17,997 nt of DNA from Candidatus Aminicenantota bacterium (GCA_016926925.1 JAFGNQ010000162.1:1-17997), one strand, 5' to 3'. Counted from the first letter of the stretch, positions 1-7,767 are shown. Notes: generated from the sequence alone by a model not told the origin. A program made the numbers and translations.

Positions 1-97
1 AATGAATTTAGCGCCTGTTTTAGTTAAATATCTGATAAACAATGGTTTGCAGGAATAAATGGGTTGACATAATCTTTATTGGCCGACACGGAGAATT
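1..97. other. Left-edge non-coding stretch after the kinase gene
   Basis: AT-rich sequence following the kinase stop on the - strand. I see no ORF, no hairpin with a T-tract and no repeat. TTGACA at 64-69 on the + strand has no -10 partner at a suitable distance. Confidence 0.4.
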
Positions 98-3000
98 TCA
101 GGGATTTTCAGCCCTCAATCCCGCCAGTCTTTTCCTGGCATCCTCAACCTCAGGGAAATTAGGGTCAGCGTCCTTCCAGAGGGAAAGGAATTTTTCGTAG
201 TTTTCTCTGGCTTTGGCTGTGTTCCCCTGCTGTTCGTAAATCTGGCCCAGTTTGTAATAACTCTCTGCGTAGAGGTCCCCATAGGTGTTTCTTCCGGGAA
301 TAAACCCGACAAGCGCCTCGAATTCATCTCGAGCCGCCTGCAGGTCTCCGGATTCGTGATAAGCCAGTGCCAGGAAATACCGATAGAGGCCGTCATCCGT
401 TATAAAATCAACAGGATGAGGCAGCAGGGATGCCGCCTTCTTGAAAGACCCGATGGCTTCAGAATAATTCTTTGTTTTAAGCTCTATCATGCCCATCAGG
501 AAGTGATAGTGTCTGATGTGCTTTTTAAACGGACCCGTATCGACCAGTCCTTTGATTTCTTCCGCCGTCTTCCGGGCCTCATCCATCCTGCCCATTTCTG
601 CGAGGATCCATCCTTCAAGCTCCAGATCGTAGAATTTATTCACTGTGTCAAAGGCACTTGTATACCCATTTTTTTCCACAGCTTCCAATGCTTCCTCAAA
701 GCTTCCAGCCATGAGACAGAGATAGGCCCATTGGTGATGAAATAGATCAAGATACAAATCGTCTTTCTGTATTTTGGCCTCATCGATGCCCAGCAGGATC
801 TGATTTTTCGCCTCCTCGAATTGACCCCGTGTCCGATACAAATAAGAAAGCCGCTCTCTTGCCGACAGATGCGTGCTTGGAGAGACGTGGTTGAACCATT
901 TTTTGTATTCCTCTTCCGCTTTTTCGAAGTCCCAACTCATATGATAAAATTGGGCTTTGGTATAAGTCGGGTCGATGGCAGCAGCTTTTTCCACCTCATC
1001 CAGAGCCAGGTCGAATCGTCCCTGAAAAGCATACAGCCTCGCCAGGGTCCAATGCGCCAGAGAAAAATTGTTAAAACGACCGATGCCCTCCTTGAGAGCC
1101 TCCCCGGCCTTGTCATATTCTCCTTTGGCCATATAATCAAAGGCCAGATTGGTGTAGAGAATGCTAAATTCTGAACCGGCCTTTATGGCTGCTTCCGTGT
1201 GTTCGATCGCTTTATCCCAATCTTCTATTTGACCATACAACACGCCTAAGTTGGTCAGGGCTGAAATGGCTTCATCGGAGCCTTGGTAAAGGGCGATCAG
1301 TTTTTCGTAAGATTCGATGGCCTTATCATAGGTGGATTCAGAAGAACCGAAATAGCTGCCTTCGATAAGGAGTTTTTCCCTCTCGGTGAGTCTGTCGCTT
1401 AATGCCATGGCTTTTTGCATGTATTTTTTTCTTTCCTCCCATTTGCCCATATTGCTGAAAGCCACGGCCATTTTCCTATAAGCCATGGCGAATCCCGGGT
1501 CAAGGAGGATGGCTTTTTCCAAAGATTCGATGCTCTGCTGGTATTCTTGTTTTTTATTGAATAGAATAACTCCTTCAGTGTAAAACTTATAAGCTTCTGG
1601 AGATGAGGTCGCAACCGTACCGATTTGCTTATCCAAATCATTGGCCATTTGTTCTGAAGAAACTTGCAAGCTCTCTTTGGTCCATTTTGTCAGCTCGTCC
1701 ACCATTGCGAAAATGGACGCTTCCCCTTTTCCTTCCACTCTTTGGGTGGTTATCGGCTCTCCAGAGCGGGCATCCTGGAGAACCATGTCTATTCGTAAAA
1801 TATCACCTGCTTTGGAGTAGCTTCCTCTGGCAATATGATTCACCCCTCCTTGAGCGGCTATTTCTTTGAGGACTTCTGAAGAATAACTCTTAGCCTCAAG
1901 CTGATCCATCTGGCTGAGAATATCGAACAGCCGGTCTCCGCCCAGCACCTTCAAGTATTTAGACTGCATGAGGTCGGTTATCAGTAGATCGGAGATGCCT
2001 TTTCCCCAGTTATCAAGTTCTTCGTCGCCCGTATTGTTCTCAAAATACACCACCGCTAGCGAAGGCTTGTCTGAAGGGGTTGATGAAACTGCTTTTTTTA
2101 TGGACCACGGATGCCATACAAACAGTCCGATAAGGACCACCGCTATCAAGACAAGCACAGGAATAAAAAGCCTTTTTAGACCCAAGGTAATTGTGATCTC
2201 CCGCGAAGTGAGCGGCTTTCTCTCCGTGATTACCCATTCTGCAGTCGGAATTCCCTTTTCAATATTCTCGAGCTCTGACAGCATCTCGCCAGCACTCTGG
2301 TATCTCGTTTCTTTATTCTTTTCCAGACATCTAAGTATCACCCGGTTTAGATCTTCTTGGACCTGTGCGTTCAGCTCTTTAGGAGGCCTGGGTATCTCGC
2401 CTTTGTGTTTCATCCCGATGGTGAAGGGGGTATCTCCTTCGAAAGGCACCCTTCCTGTCACCATCTCATAAAGGATCACCCCCAGTGAGTAGATGTCTGT
2501 ACGGTGATCAATATCTTTCCCCTCAACTTGCTCTGGGCTCATATAATCAGGAGTGCCTATCATCACCCCTTTATCTGTTATCCCCTCGCTAGCTACCGAT
2601 CTGGCTATCCCAAAGTCCATAATCCGGGCATCTCCATCCTTGTCGATCATGACGTTACTGGGCTTTAGGTCTCTGTGGACAATACCCAACCTATGGGCCT
2701 CAGCTAAGCCCTCAGCCATTTGCTTAGCTATTGAGATGGCAGTGCCAACATTGAGTTGCTTTGATTGTTTGATCAGCCCTTTTAAGTCTTGACCAGAGAC
2801 ATACTCCATTGTGATGTATTTCGTGCCTTCATCATCGTTGAGGTCAAACATCTTGCCTATATTTTTGTGGGCGATCTTGCGAGCAACCTTGAGTTCATTG
2901 CTAAATCGTTGGACAGTCTTCTCGTCAGAAGCGATTTCAGGCTTAATGAGCTTTAGAGCCACTTCTTCATTCAAGTTTTTATCTAAGACCCGATACACTC

Positions 3001-3205
3001 GCCCCATACCACCTCGGCCTAACTCCTCTATGATCTGGTATCTTTCCGCAAATGTAGAGCCTGTAGCCAACTCTTCTCTTAGTGCTTCTAGGGTCTGGGT
3101 TGGGAGAGGCTTCTCCTTGGCTTCTTTAATCTGAGTACCGCACTTTTTGCAGAACTCAGAGTCCTTGGTGTTCTCGGTTCCACAGTTGGGACAGGTAACG
3201 TCCAT
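98..3205 (-). CDS. Zinc-ribbon Ser/Thr protein kinase with TM segment, TolB-like domain and TPR sensor region
   Basis: A 1035-aa Hanks-type kinase. Residues 5-22 form a CPNC/CKKC zinc ribbon. The kinase domain (about 56-315) is complete: Gly loop GRGGMG 63-68, Lys85, Glu104, HRDLKPSN 177-184, DFG 197-199 and GTPDYMSPEQ 217-226, so it should be active and shows the Arg-Asp type of activation loop. One membrane helix lies at about 344-366. After it comes a region (about 380-530, starting SLAVVYFENNTGDEELD) like the TolB-type domain of other bacterial kinases and cyclases, then TPR-like helical repeats to the end. I infer that the kinase is cytoplasmic and the C-terminal 670 residues are extracytoplasmic, binding a ligand or partner. 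The start is set by an AAGGGGGA ribosome-binding site just upstream. It is transcribed alone from a good promoter. The substrate cannot be told from the sequence. The kinase identity is certain; the sensing role is inferred. Confidence 0.95.
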   Translation of the reverse strand: MDVTCPNCGTENTKDSEFCKKCGTQIKEAKEKPLPTQTLEALREELATGSTFAERYQIIEELGRGGMGRVYRVLDKNLNEEVALKLIKPEIASDEKTVQRFSNELKVARKIAHKNIGKMFDLNDDEGTKYITMEYVSGQDLKGLIKQSKQLNVGTAISIAKQMAEGLAEAHRLGIVHRDLKPSNVMIDKDGDARIMDFGIARSVASEGITDKGVMIGTPDYMSPEQVEGKDIDHRTDIYSLGVILYEMVTGRVPFEGDTPFTIGMKHKGEIPRPPKELNAQVQEDLNRVILRCLEKNKETRYQSAGEMLSELENIEKGIPTAEWVITERKPLTSREITITLGLKRLFIPVLVLIAVVLIGLFVWHPWSIKKAVSSTPSDKPSLAVVYFENNTGDEELDNWGKGISDLLITDLMQSKYLKVLGGDRLFDILSQMDQLEAKSYSSEVLKEIAAQGGVNHIARGSYSKAGDILRIDMVLQDARSGEPITTQRVEGKGEASIFAMVDELTKWTKESLQVSSEQMANDLDKQIGTVATSSPEAYKFYTEGVILFNKKQEYQQSIESLEKAILLDPGFAMAYRKMAVAFSNMGKWEERKKYMQKAMALSDRLTEREKLLIEGSYFGSSESTYDKAIESYEKLIALYQGSDEAISALTNLGVLYGQIEDWDKAIEHTEAAIKAGSEFSILYTNLAFDYMAKGEYDKAGEALKEGIGRFNNFSLAHWTLARLYAFQGRFDLALDEVEKAAAIDPTYTKAQFYHMSWDFEKAEEEYKKWFNHVSPSTHLSARERLSYLYRTRGQFEEAKNQILLGIDEAKIQKDDLYLDLFHHQWAYLCLMAGSFEEALEAVEKNGYTSAFDTVNKFYDLELEGWILAEMGRMDEARKTAEEIKGLVDTGPFKKHIRHYHFLMGMIELKTKNYSEAIGSFKKAASLLPHPVDFITDDGLYRYFLALAYHESGDLQAARDEFEALVGFIPGRNTYGDLYAESYYKLGQIYEQQGNTAKARENYEKFLSLWKDADPNFPEVEDARKRLAGLRAENP

Positions 3206-3233
3206 GTATCCCCCTTATCTTGTCTCGGCAAGA

Positions 3234-3262
3234 AGAATAGCAATTAATCCTTTGAGAGTCAA
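3234..3262 (-). promoter_or_regulatory. Sigma-70-type promoter of the kinase gene
   Basis: Reading leftward on the - strand, TTGACT (3257-3262) is separated by exactly 17 nt from TATTCT (3234-3239). Transcription should start near 3227, giving a leader of about 20 nt that carries the AAGGGGGA ribosome-binding site and leads to the ATG at 3205. Confidence 0.65.
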
Positions 3263-3410
3263 TTGGAACTTGAAGCAAATTTATTCCCATGTGCCAAACT
3301 CGAATCAGATTTGTCACAGATTGGTCATTTGATGGAAAAAATAGCTTAAAATTGCATAGGCTAGCTAAAAGCTAAATATGAGGAAAACTATTGAAAACAA
3401 GGGGTATATC

Positions 3411-3485
3411 TGGAGCGGGCGAGCGGACTTGAACCGCCGACCTTCTGCTTGGCAAGCAGACGTTCTACCACTGAACTACGCCCGC
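3411..3485 (-). tRNA. tRNA-Gly (anticodon GCC)
   Basis: A full 75-nt cloverleaf reads on the - strand. The acceptor stem GCGGGCG/CGCCCGC is perfect. The D arm is GTTC...GAAC, the anticodon stem TCTGC/GCAGA carries loop TTGCCAA (anticodon GCC), and the T arm has loop TTCAAGT, closed by one G-U pair. The 3' CCA is encoded in the DNA (TGG at 3411-3413 on the + strand). The anticodon reads GGC and GGU glycine codons. It stands alone rather than in a tRNA cluster. I see no integrase or duplicated 3' end beside it, so there is no sign that it serves as an attachment site. Confidence 0.97.
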
Positions 3486-3519
3486 TCTCTCAGGGGCTCT
3501 CGTTAAATAGCCTTTCGCT

Positions 3520-3548
3520 AAACTATCAAAATCAACAGTTTGTGTCAA
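3520..3548 (-). promoter_or_regulatory. Promoter of tRNA-Gly, extended -10 type
   Basis: On the - strand TTGACA (3543-3548) is followed after 17 nt by TAGTTT (3520-3525). The weak -10 is preceded by TGA, which gives the extended -10 TGn pattern. It lies about 35 nt upstream of the mature tRNA 5' end, leaving room for a short 5' trailer removed by RNase P. Confidence 0.55.
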
Positions 3549-3735
3549 TAGCCATCGCCACATGAAACAGAGAGTTTCTCTGCAGCTTATGACTTTTTGT
3601 TCACATTACATATGTGTAAGTAGATTGATAATAATAAGCAAAAGATTGAATCTAATGGGATGGATGAAGCGACATGAATTTTCGAACAGAGCACTGATCT
3701 TTTTTCAGGAATGAGTCGTGTGAGAAAGCCTCCGA
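3549..3735. other. Non-coding spacer with a small dyad
   Basis: Between the tRNA promoter and the end of the 406-aa gene I see no convincing ORF or terminator with a T-tract. The only visible structure is a 14-nt inverted repeat, TTACA-TATG-TGTAA, at 3606-3619. It could be a protein-binding site but may be chance in AT-rich DNA. Confidence 0.3.
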
Positions 3736-4956
3736 TTATTGGGACGGCCGCGTCATCAACTGGTCTCCTATCCTCAAGACATCACGGCAGGAGAGGACTT
3801 TGACGGTCGAAGTCCGATTCTGGGTGTCGATGATGACGATGTTTCCGAATATATAGAGCGGGGCGTCTTTTTCCTCTTCTCTGTAAGTGATCAACTGCTG
3901 CCCGACCTGAACGCCGTCTTCCTCGCCGACATTGATGATAGCCCAATATCCGCTTCCGACCTCATGGAAACCCGTCTGCAGGTAAATGATTTCTCCCTCG
4001 AGTCCTTCAACACGATGAGGGGGAACGTTGAATCCCAGGTCTTTCCCCAACGGGCTCTCTTTTTCCTCGAAAGGAACAAGATAGTGGCCGTTCATGACAG
4101 GGCCGCAGGCTTTCTCCACCTTGGCGGAAGCCCGGGTTTCCTCCAAGTCAACTAGGCGGGCTCGCCCCCTCTTGATCCCCACAGGGCCGTAACCGCCTAG
4201 ATTCGGGCCCATTTCGAAGACCAAGAACAGTTGGCCCGTCTCCAGGCCGTCGTTGCTTCCTTTGTTGACGTAGATGATTTCGCCATCCGATATCAGGGTG
4301 CGCTCGTATCCCCGTTCGGATCCGATGACCTGCATCTCCGGAGGATCGTCATCCATGATGAAAATAGAGCAATAGAGATCCGAGTCAGATAATAACGCAT
4401 AAATATCTTGGTATATCTTGGCTTTCCTGATCTCGGTTTCGGGCTCCTGTTCTTCCACTAATTGAACGGGTTCTTCCACTTTTTCGGCCGCTTGAAGGAC
4501 CGTTTCTTTCACCAAAGATATGTTCCCGCATGTGGTCGGCATGATAAACTCGTAGAGGGTATTCCCATCGGCGACTGAGAAGACAAGCACGGATAAGGGC
4601 TCGCTTCCCGCCCACTCAAGGTCCTGAACAAGCTTAATATTGCCTTGGGAGCGAAAGAGCATCCATTTCATCTTTTCTCCGACGGCAAACTCCTTCTCTT
4701 CAAAGACAGATTGCTTGACCTGTTCGATAAAAGGAAGGTACACATGGCCGTATCCGGCTAATTCAAATCCCTTTTTGATATCTTCCGAATATCTGTTCAC
4801 GAGGATCTTCATCGCCTCTTCCGGAGGAACGACGTCTTCGATTTGTGCGAATTTGTATCTTCCAATCTCCCTGAGCTTCTTCGTTTCTGCAAAGGAGAAC
4901 AGCGTAAACAGAACGAAGACGCCAATGAAGAAATAAGTCCATTTCCGATCTTTCAT
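3736..4956 (-). CDS. Exported or membrane-anchored protein of unknown function with a C-terminal internal duplication
   Basis: I do not recognise a characterised family for this 406-aa protein. Residues 1-23 (MKDRK, then a hydrophobic run ending SFAETKK) look like a signal peptide or N-terminal anchor, so the rest should be in the periplasm. Residues 60-150 form a mixed domain ending in an MPTTCGNISL motif. An acidic linker at about 155-178 follows. The C-terminal half holds two related units, about 226-297 (VNKGSNDGLETGQLF) and about 337-404 (INVGEEDGVQVGQQL). Each starts with an [IV]N.G..DG...GQ turn and ends in a K-V-x(3)-C-x(3)-[LM] strand. This resembles the C-terminal beta domain of FlgT-like and similar envelope proteins; that is an inference from pattern only. 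The start is fixed by AAAAGGAGG 6 nt upstream. It is a single gene, divergent from ddl. Confidence 0.85.
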   Translation of the reverse strand: MKDRKWTYFFIGVFVLFTLFSFAETKKLREIGRYKFAQIEDVVPPEEAMKILVNRYSEDIKKGFELAGYGHVYLPFIEQVKQSVFEEKEFAVGEKMKWMLFRSQGNIKLVQDLEWAGSEPLSVLVFSVADGNTLYEFIMPTTCGNISLVKETVLQAAEKVEEPVQLVEEQEPETEIRKAKIYQDIYALLSDSDLYCSIFIMDDDPPEMQVIGSERGYERTLISDGEIIYVNKGSNDGLETGQLFLVFEMGPNLGGYGPVGIKRGRARLVDLEETRASAKVEKACGPVMNGHYLVPFEEKESPLGKDLGFNVPPHRVEGLEGEIIYLQTGFHEVGSGYWAIINVGEEDGVQVGQQLITYREEEKDAPLYIFGNIVIIDTQNRTSTVKVLSCRDVLRIGDQLMTRPSQ

Positions 4957-5108
4957 TGCAGCCTCCTTTTAGTTGTCAAGGGACTCCGTCATCCCATGCT
5001 TTGATGGGCAAACGCATAGGTTAAGTACGAATAAACCCGCTTTTTTGCAGTTAAAGACCCTCACGCTCGACATTTTGCTAGATTTTTTGGTGCCTTAATT
5101 TTGGCCCT
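4957..5108 (-). promoter_or_regulatory. Long 5' leader of the 406-aa envelope protein gene
   Basis: The promoter at 5109-5137 implies a leader of about 145 nt. It contains a hairpin, CCCAT (4993-4997) with ATGGG (5004-5008) around a 6-nt loop, about 37 nt upstream of the start codon, and then the strong AAAAGGAGG ribosome-binding site. I recognise no known riboswitch class. The length leaves room for post-transcriptional control. Confidence 0.35.
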
Positions 5109-5137
5109 ATTATATTAAGTCGCAGGAAGACTGTCAA
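5109..5137 (-). promoter_or_regulatory. Perfect-consensus sigma-70 promoter, reading leftward
   Basis: TTGACA (5132-5137 on the - strand) is followed by a 17-nt spacer and TATAAT (5109-5114). All 12 consensus positions match at optimal spacing. It faces the 406-aa gene and lies back to back with the ddl promoter, with about 31 nt between the two -35 boxes. Confidence 0.75.
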
Positions 5138-5168
5138 TATGGAAATGCCGGCGGCTCAAAAGGATGGA

Positions 5169-5197
5169 TGGACTTGCGATGCGGAATCCGATAAAAT
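5169..5197 (+). promoter_or_regulatory. Probable promoter of the ddl-ruvX-mltG operon
   Basis: TGGACT (5169-5174), 17 nt, then TAAAAT (5192-5197): 4/6 and 5/6 matches. The predicted start of transcription, near 5204, would leave only about 9 nt before the ddl ATG at 5213, and no Shine-Dalgarno sequence is visible there. The ddl message may therefore be leaderless or nearly so. Confidence 0.45.
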
Positions 5198-5212
5198 ACC
5201 TTCCGAGTTGCC

Positions 5213-6277
5213 ATGGCAAAGTCAACAATCTGCATACTTTTCGGGGGCCGTTCGGCCGAACATGAGGTCTCCATAAGCTCCGCACGCTCTATTTATAACA
5301 ACCTCAATCCGGAAAAATTCGAGATTATCACGTTGTACATCGATAAGAGCGGACGCTGGCGCACCGTCGATTCTCCGCATCTCTCCATCGAGGAGCTCAA
5401 CGCAGGCCCCTTTCGTTCCTTCCTTCCCTGGTTCAATGAACCTTCAGTGAACGCAGTAAAAGCAGACGTTTATTTCCCCATCCTCCACGGCCCCTATGGA
5501 GAAGACGGCACAATCCAAGGTTTCTTCGAAATCTGCGATGTCCCGTATGTCGGAGCCGGCGTCATGGCTTCCGCCATCGGCATGGACAAAGCCATAGCCA
5601 AAGCCGTCTTTCAGCAAAAAAACCTGCCTGTAGTCAAACATACTGTCCTGTGTGAGACGGAATGGATGAACGAGCCGGAGGCTTGCCTGGATACTGTCCG
5701 GAAAGAATACGCTCCACCAATATTTGTGAAACCTGCGAATTTGGGCTCGAGTGTGGGCATCACCAAAGTCGGAGATTTCAGCCGGCTCGCCTCCGCCATA
5801 AAAGAAGCCTTCCTTTTCGACCGAAAAATCCTTGTTGAGGAAGGAATCCAAGGCCGTGAGTTGGAGTGCAGTGTCCTGGGAAATGAAGATCCCAGGGCCT
5901 CCCTGCCGGGCGAGATCATTCCCTTCAACGACTTCTACGACTACAAAGACAAATATATCGACGGAAAAACCTCGTACGGTATTCCGGCCGAGCTTCCGTC
6001 CAATGTTATCAAAGAGGTGCAGCGGATATCGATCGAAGCCTTCAAAAGCATCGAAGGAACGGGAATGGCCCGCGTGGATTTTTTTCTTCAAGATCAGACG
6101 CAGAAAGTCTATCTCAACGAGATCAACACGATTCCCGGGTTTACGGAAATCAGCATGTACCCCAAGCTGTGGGAAGTGAGCGGCCTCTCTTATTCCCGAC
6201 TGCTCGAAGAGCTGGTTTCACTGGCATTGGAAAAATTCGGCCAAAAAAAAAGCGGGGAGAAAAAATTTTCTCCATGA
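5213..6277 (+). CDS. ddl: D-alanine--D-alanine ligase
   Basis: A 354-aa ATP-grasp enzyme that joins two D-alanines in the cytoplasm to make the end of the peptidoglycan stem peptide. The N-terminal motif GGRSAEHEVS (11-20) binds the first D-Ala region. HGPYGEDG is at 92-99, the ATP-grasp loop KPANLGSS at 173-180, and the omega loop YDYKDKY at 242-248 has the tyrosine-containing form of true D-Ala-D-Ala ligases rather than the D-lactate (VanA) form. Arg287 and NEINTIPGFT (302-311) are the Mg-ATP and C-terminal substrate motifs. The length is normal for the family. The ATG at 5213 starts directly on the conserved N-terminal strand but has no ribosome-binding site. The stop overlaps ruvX by 4 nt (ATGA), making ddl the first gene of an operon with ruvX and mltG. 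Confidence 0.97.
   Translation: MAKSTICILFGGRSAEHEVSISSARSIYNNLNPEKFEIITLYIDKSGRWRTVDSPHLSIEELNAGPFRSFLPWFNEPSVNAVKADVYFPILHGPYGEDGTIQGFFEICDVPYVGAGVMASAIGMDKAIAKAVFQQKNLPVVKHTVLCETEWMNEPEACLDTVRKEYAPPIFVKPANLGSSVGITKVGDFSRLASAIKEAFLFDRKILVEEGIQGRELECSVLGNEDPRASLPGEIIPFNDFYDYKDKYIDGKTSYGIPAELPSNVIKEVQRISIEAFKSIEGTGMARVDFFLQDQTQKVYLNEINTIPGFTEISMYPKLWEVSGLSYSRLLEELVSLALEKFGQKKSGEKKFSP
6256..6273 (+). promoter_or_regulatory. Inverted repeat hiding the ruvX ribosome-binding site
   Basis: GGAGAAAAAATTTTCTCC is an 18-nt inverted repeat whose last base touches the ruvX ATG (6274). Its left arm contains the only Shine-Dalgarno-like sequence (GGGGAG, 6254-6259); its right arm pairs with it (7 bp, 4-nt loop). 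A ribosome finishing ddl would melt the hairpin, so translational coupling is likely. Confidence 0.55.
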
Positions 6278-6711
6278 GAATTCTGGGCATCGACTATGGG
6301 GATAAGCGCATCGGGCTCGCAGTCAGCGATCCGCTCGGAGTCACGGCCCAGGCCATCGGACGCTACCAGGTCACGAGCAGAAAAAAGGATGCGCTCTATT
6401 TCAAGGAACTCGTCCGACATTATGGAATCGTTGAAATCGTGATCGGATTGCCGCTGCGCATGGATGGGAGCCCGGGAACTCGGGTTGAAAAAACCAAAGA
6501 ATTTGCCGATTGGCTCGAAAAATGTCTAGGCCTGCCCATTACTTTCTGGGACGAACGGTTGACGACCAAACAGGCACTCCAAGTTCTTCGTCAACACAAA
6601 GCCTCACCCGAAAAAAGGAAAAAATTCAAAGATCAGATATCCGCAGTCATCATCCTGTCGGATTATCTGGAGAGCAAACGGAATGATTCCCTCGATTCTG
6701 AAGATCGCTAA
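6274..6711 (+). CDS. ruvX: YqgF/RuvX-family nuclease, putative pre-16S rRNA nuclease or Holliday junction resolvase
   Basis: A 145-aa protein with the RNase H-like fold of the YqgF/RuvX family. It opens with GIDYGDKRIGLA (5-16), where Asp7 is the first catalytic acid. VIGLPLRMDG (57-66), WDERLTT (92-98) with Glu94, and DQISAVIIL (120-128) with Asp120 complete the acidic centre. The family is known for processing the 5' end of 16S rRNA in E. coli and for Holliday-junction cleavage in some bacteria; which applies here cannot be read. The start at 6274 is chosen because the family begins MRILGIDYG. A longer reading frame back to 6169 only reads ddl out of frame. It overlaps ddl by 4 nt and mltG by 29 nt, a tightly coupled operon. 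Confidence 0.95.
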   Translation: MRILGIDYGDKRIGLAVSDPLGVTAQAIGRYQVTSRKKDALYFKELVRHYGIVEIVIGLPLRMDGSPGTRVEKTKEFADWLEKCLGLPITFWDERLTTKQALQVLRQHKASPEKRKKFKDQISAVIILSDYLESKRNDSLDSEDR

Positions 6712-7699
6712 AAAAATCCTCGTATTGGCTGTGTTCGTGCTGCTGTTTTTCCTGAGCTGGTTCTCTTCTGTCTTCACCTCTCCGAAAAAGGGCATGGAGG
6801 CCGAAACCGTATTCGAAGTCCAAAAAGGGGAATCCGCCAGAGACATAGCTCAAAACCTCAGAGAACGAGGAATGATTAGAAGGGAATGGGCTTTCATCCT
6901 GGGCTATAAACTTTTTTTCGCGCCGAGGAGCCTCAAGGCGGGGGAATACGCCTTCCGATTTCCATGCTCCACCAAAAACGTCCTGGAACAGATAACGAAT
7001 GGGGAGGTTATTCTCCACCCGGTTACGGTTCCCGAAGGGCTTACTCGGCTGGAAACGGCCGAACAGATTCAATCCCAAACAGGGATCACAAGAGAAAGCT
7101 TTCTCTTGTCTTCGGAGGAAACGAGCCTCATTGAAGATCTTGATACGCAGGCAGGCGACTTGGAAGGCTATCTATATCCAGAAACATACAACTTCGTGAA
7201 AGGATTCGGAGCAAGGGACCTCGTAGTGGCTATGGTTTCACAATTCCGCGAAGTCTTCAGCACTCAATGGCAAAATACGGCGGTCGATCTGGGGCTGACA
7301 ATCCGAGATGTCGTCATCCTTGCCTCCCTGATTGAAAAAGAGACATCCGTAGCCGCCGAGCGAAGCCTCGTCTCCGCCGTCTTCCACAACAGGCTCAAAA
7401 GAGGCATGAAACTCGACTGCGATCCAACCATCATCTACGTATTGAAACAAGAAGGCCGCTTCAAAGACAGGCTTCGTTCAAAAGACCTGCAGCTCGACTC
7501 GCCCTACAACACATATCTTTATTCCGGACTTCCTCCCGGGCCTATTGCTAATCCGGGAAAGGAATCTTTATGGGCAGCCCTCAACCCGGCAAAGGTCGAT
7601 TATCTCTATTTCGTTTCAAAAAATGATGGGAGCCACCATTTCAGCCCGACATTCCGAGAACACCAGAATGCCGTGCTCAAGTACCAGAAAAACAAATGA
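6683..7699 (+). CDS. mltG: Endolytic murein transglycosylase MltG
   Basis: A 338-aa YceG/MltG enzyme that cuts growing glycan strands on the periplasmic face of the inner membrane and is thought to set glycan length. One N-terminal membrane helix (about 7-31) leads to a LysM-like subdomain (about 42-95, FEVQKGESARDIAQNL) and the catalytic domain. Family motifs are clear: LEGYLYPETY (160-169), ASLIEKET (214-221) with the catalytic Glu218, VFHNRLKRGMKLDCDPT (233-249), and SGLPPGPIANPG (281-292). The length is normal. The start overlaps the ruvX 3' end, with GGAG about 10 nt upstream. Pairing of ruvX with mltG is common in bacteria; ddl in front makes this a cell-wall operon. No clear terminator follows. 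Confidence 0.96.
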   Translation: MIPSILKIAKKILVLAVFVLLFFLSWFSSVFTSPKKGMEAETVFEVQKGESARDIAQNLRERGMIRREWAFILGYKLFFAPRSLKAGEYAFRFPCSTKNVLEQITNGEVILHPVTVPEGLTRLETAEQIQSQTGITRESFLLSSEETSLIEDLDTQAGDLEGYLYPETYNFVKGFGARDLVVAMVSQFREVFSTQWQNTAVDLGLTIRDVVILASLIEKETSVAAERSLVSAVFHNRLKRGMKLDCDPTIIYVLKQEGRFKDRLRSKDLQLDSPYNTYLYSGLPPGPIANPGKESLWAALNPAKVDYLYFVSKNDGSHHFSPTFREHQNAVLKYQKNK

Positions 7700-7738
7700 T
7701 CTTGCCCGTCACGAACTCAAGCTGAGCTTAAATTGAAG

Positions 7739-7767
7739 TGGAAAAAAAAACGCAATTCTGCTATAGT
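7739..7767 (+). promoter_or_regulatory. Extended -10 promoter of the 360-aa secreted protein gene
   Basis: TATAGT (7762-7767) matches 5/6 and is preceded by TGC, the extended -10 pattern. A -35 with 4/6 matches (TGGAAA, 7739-7744) sits 17 nt upstream. Transcription should begin near 7774, leaving a leader of about 100 nt before the ATG at 7873. Confidence 0.5.

Noticed and set aside
3361..3378. TAGCT-AAA-AGCTA repeat downstream of tRNA-Gly as a terminator
   Set aside because: Only 5 AT-rich base pairs with a 3-nt loop; too weak to support.
3411..3485. tRNA-Gly as an attachment site for an integrated element
   Set aside because: No integrase, no duplicated tRNA 3' end and no mobile genes are visible on either side within the window.
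5444..6091. A 215-aa open frame antisense to ddl
   Set aside because: Shadow of the codon usage in ddl; no domain or start signals.
6169..6273. Longer start for ruvX giving a 180-aa protein
   Set aside because: The extra 35 residues are ddl read in another frame. The family starts at MRILGIDYG, which is at 6274.
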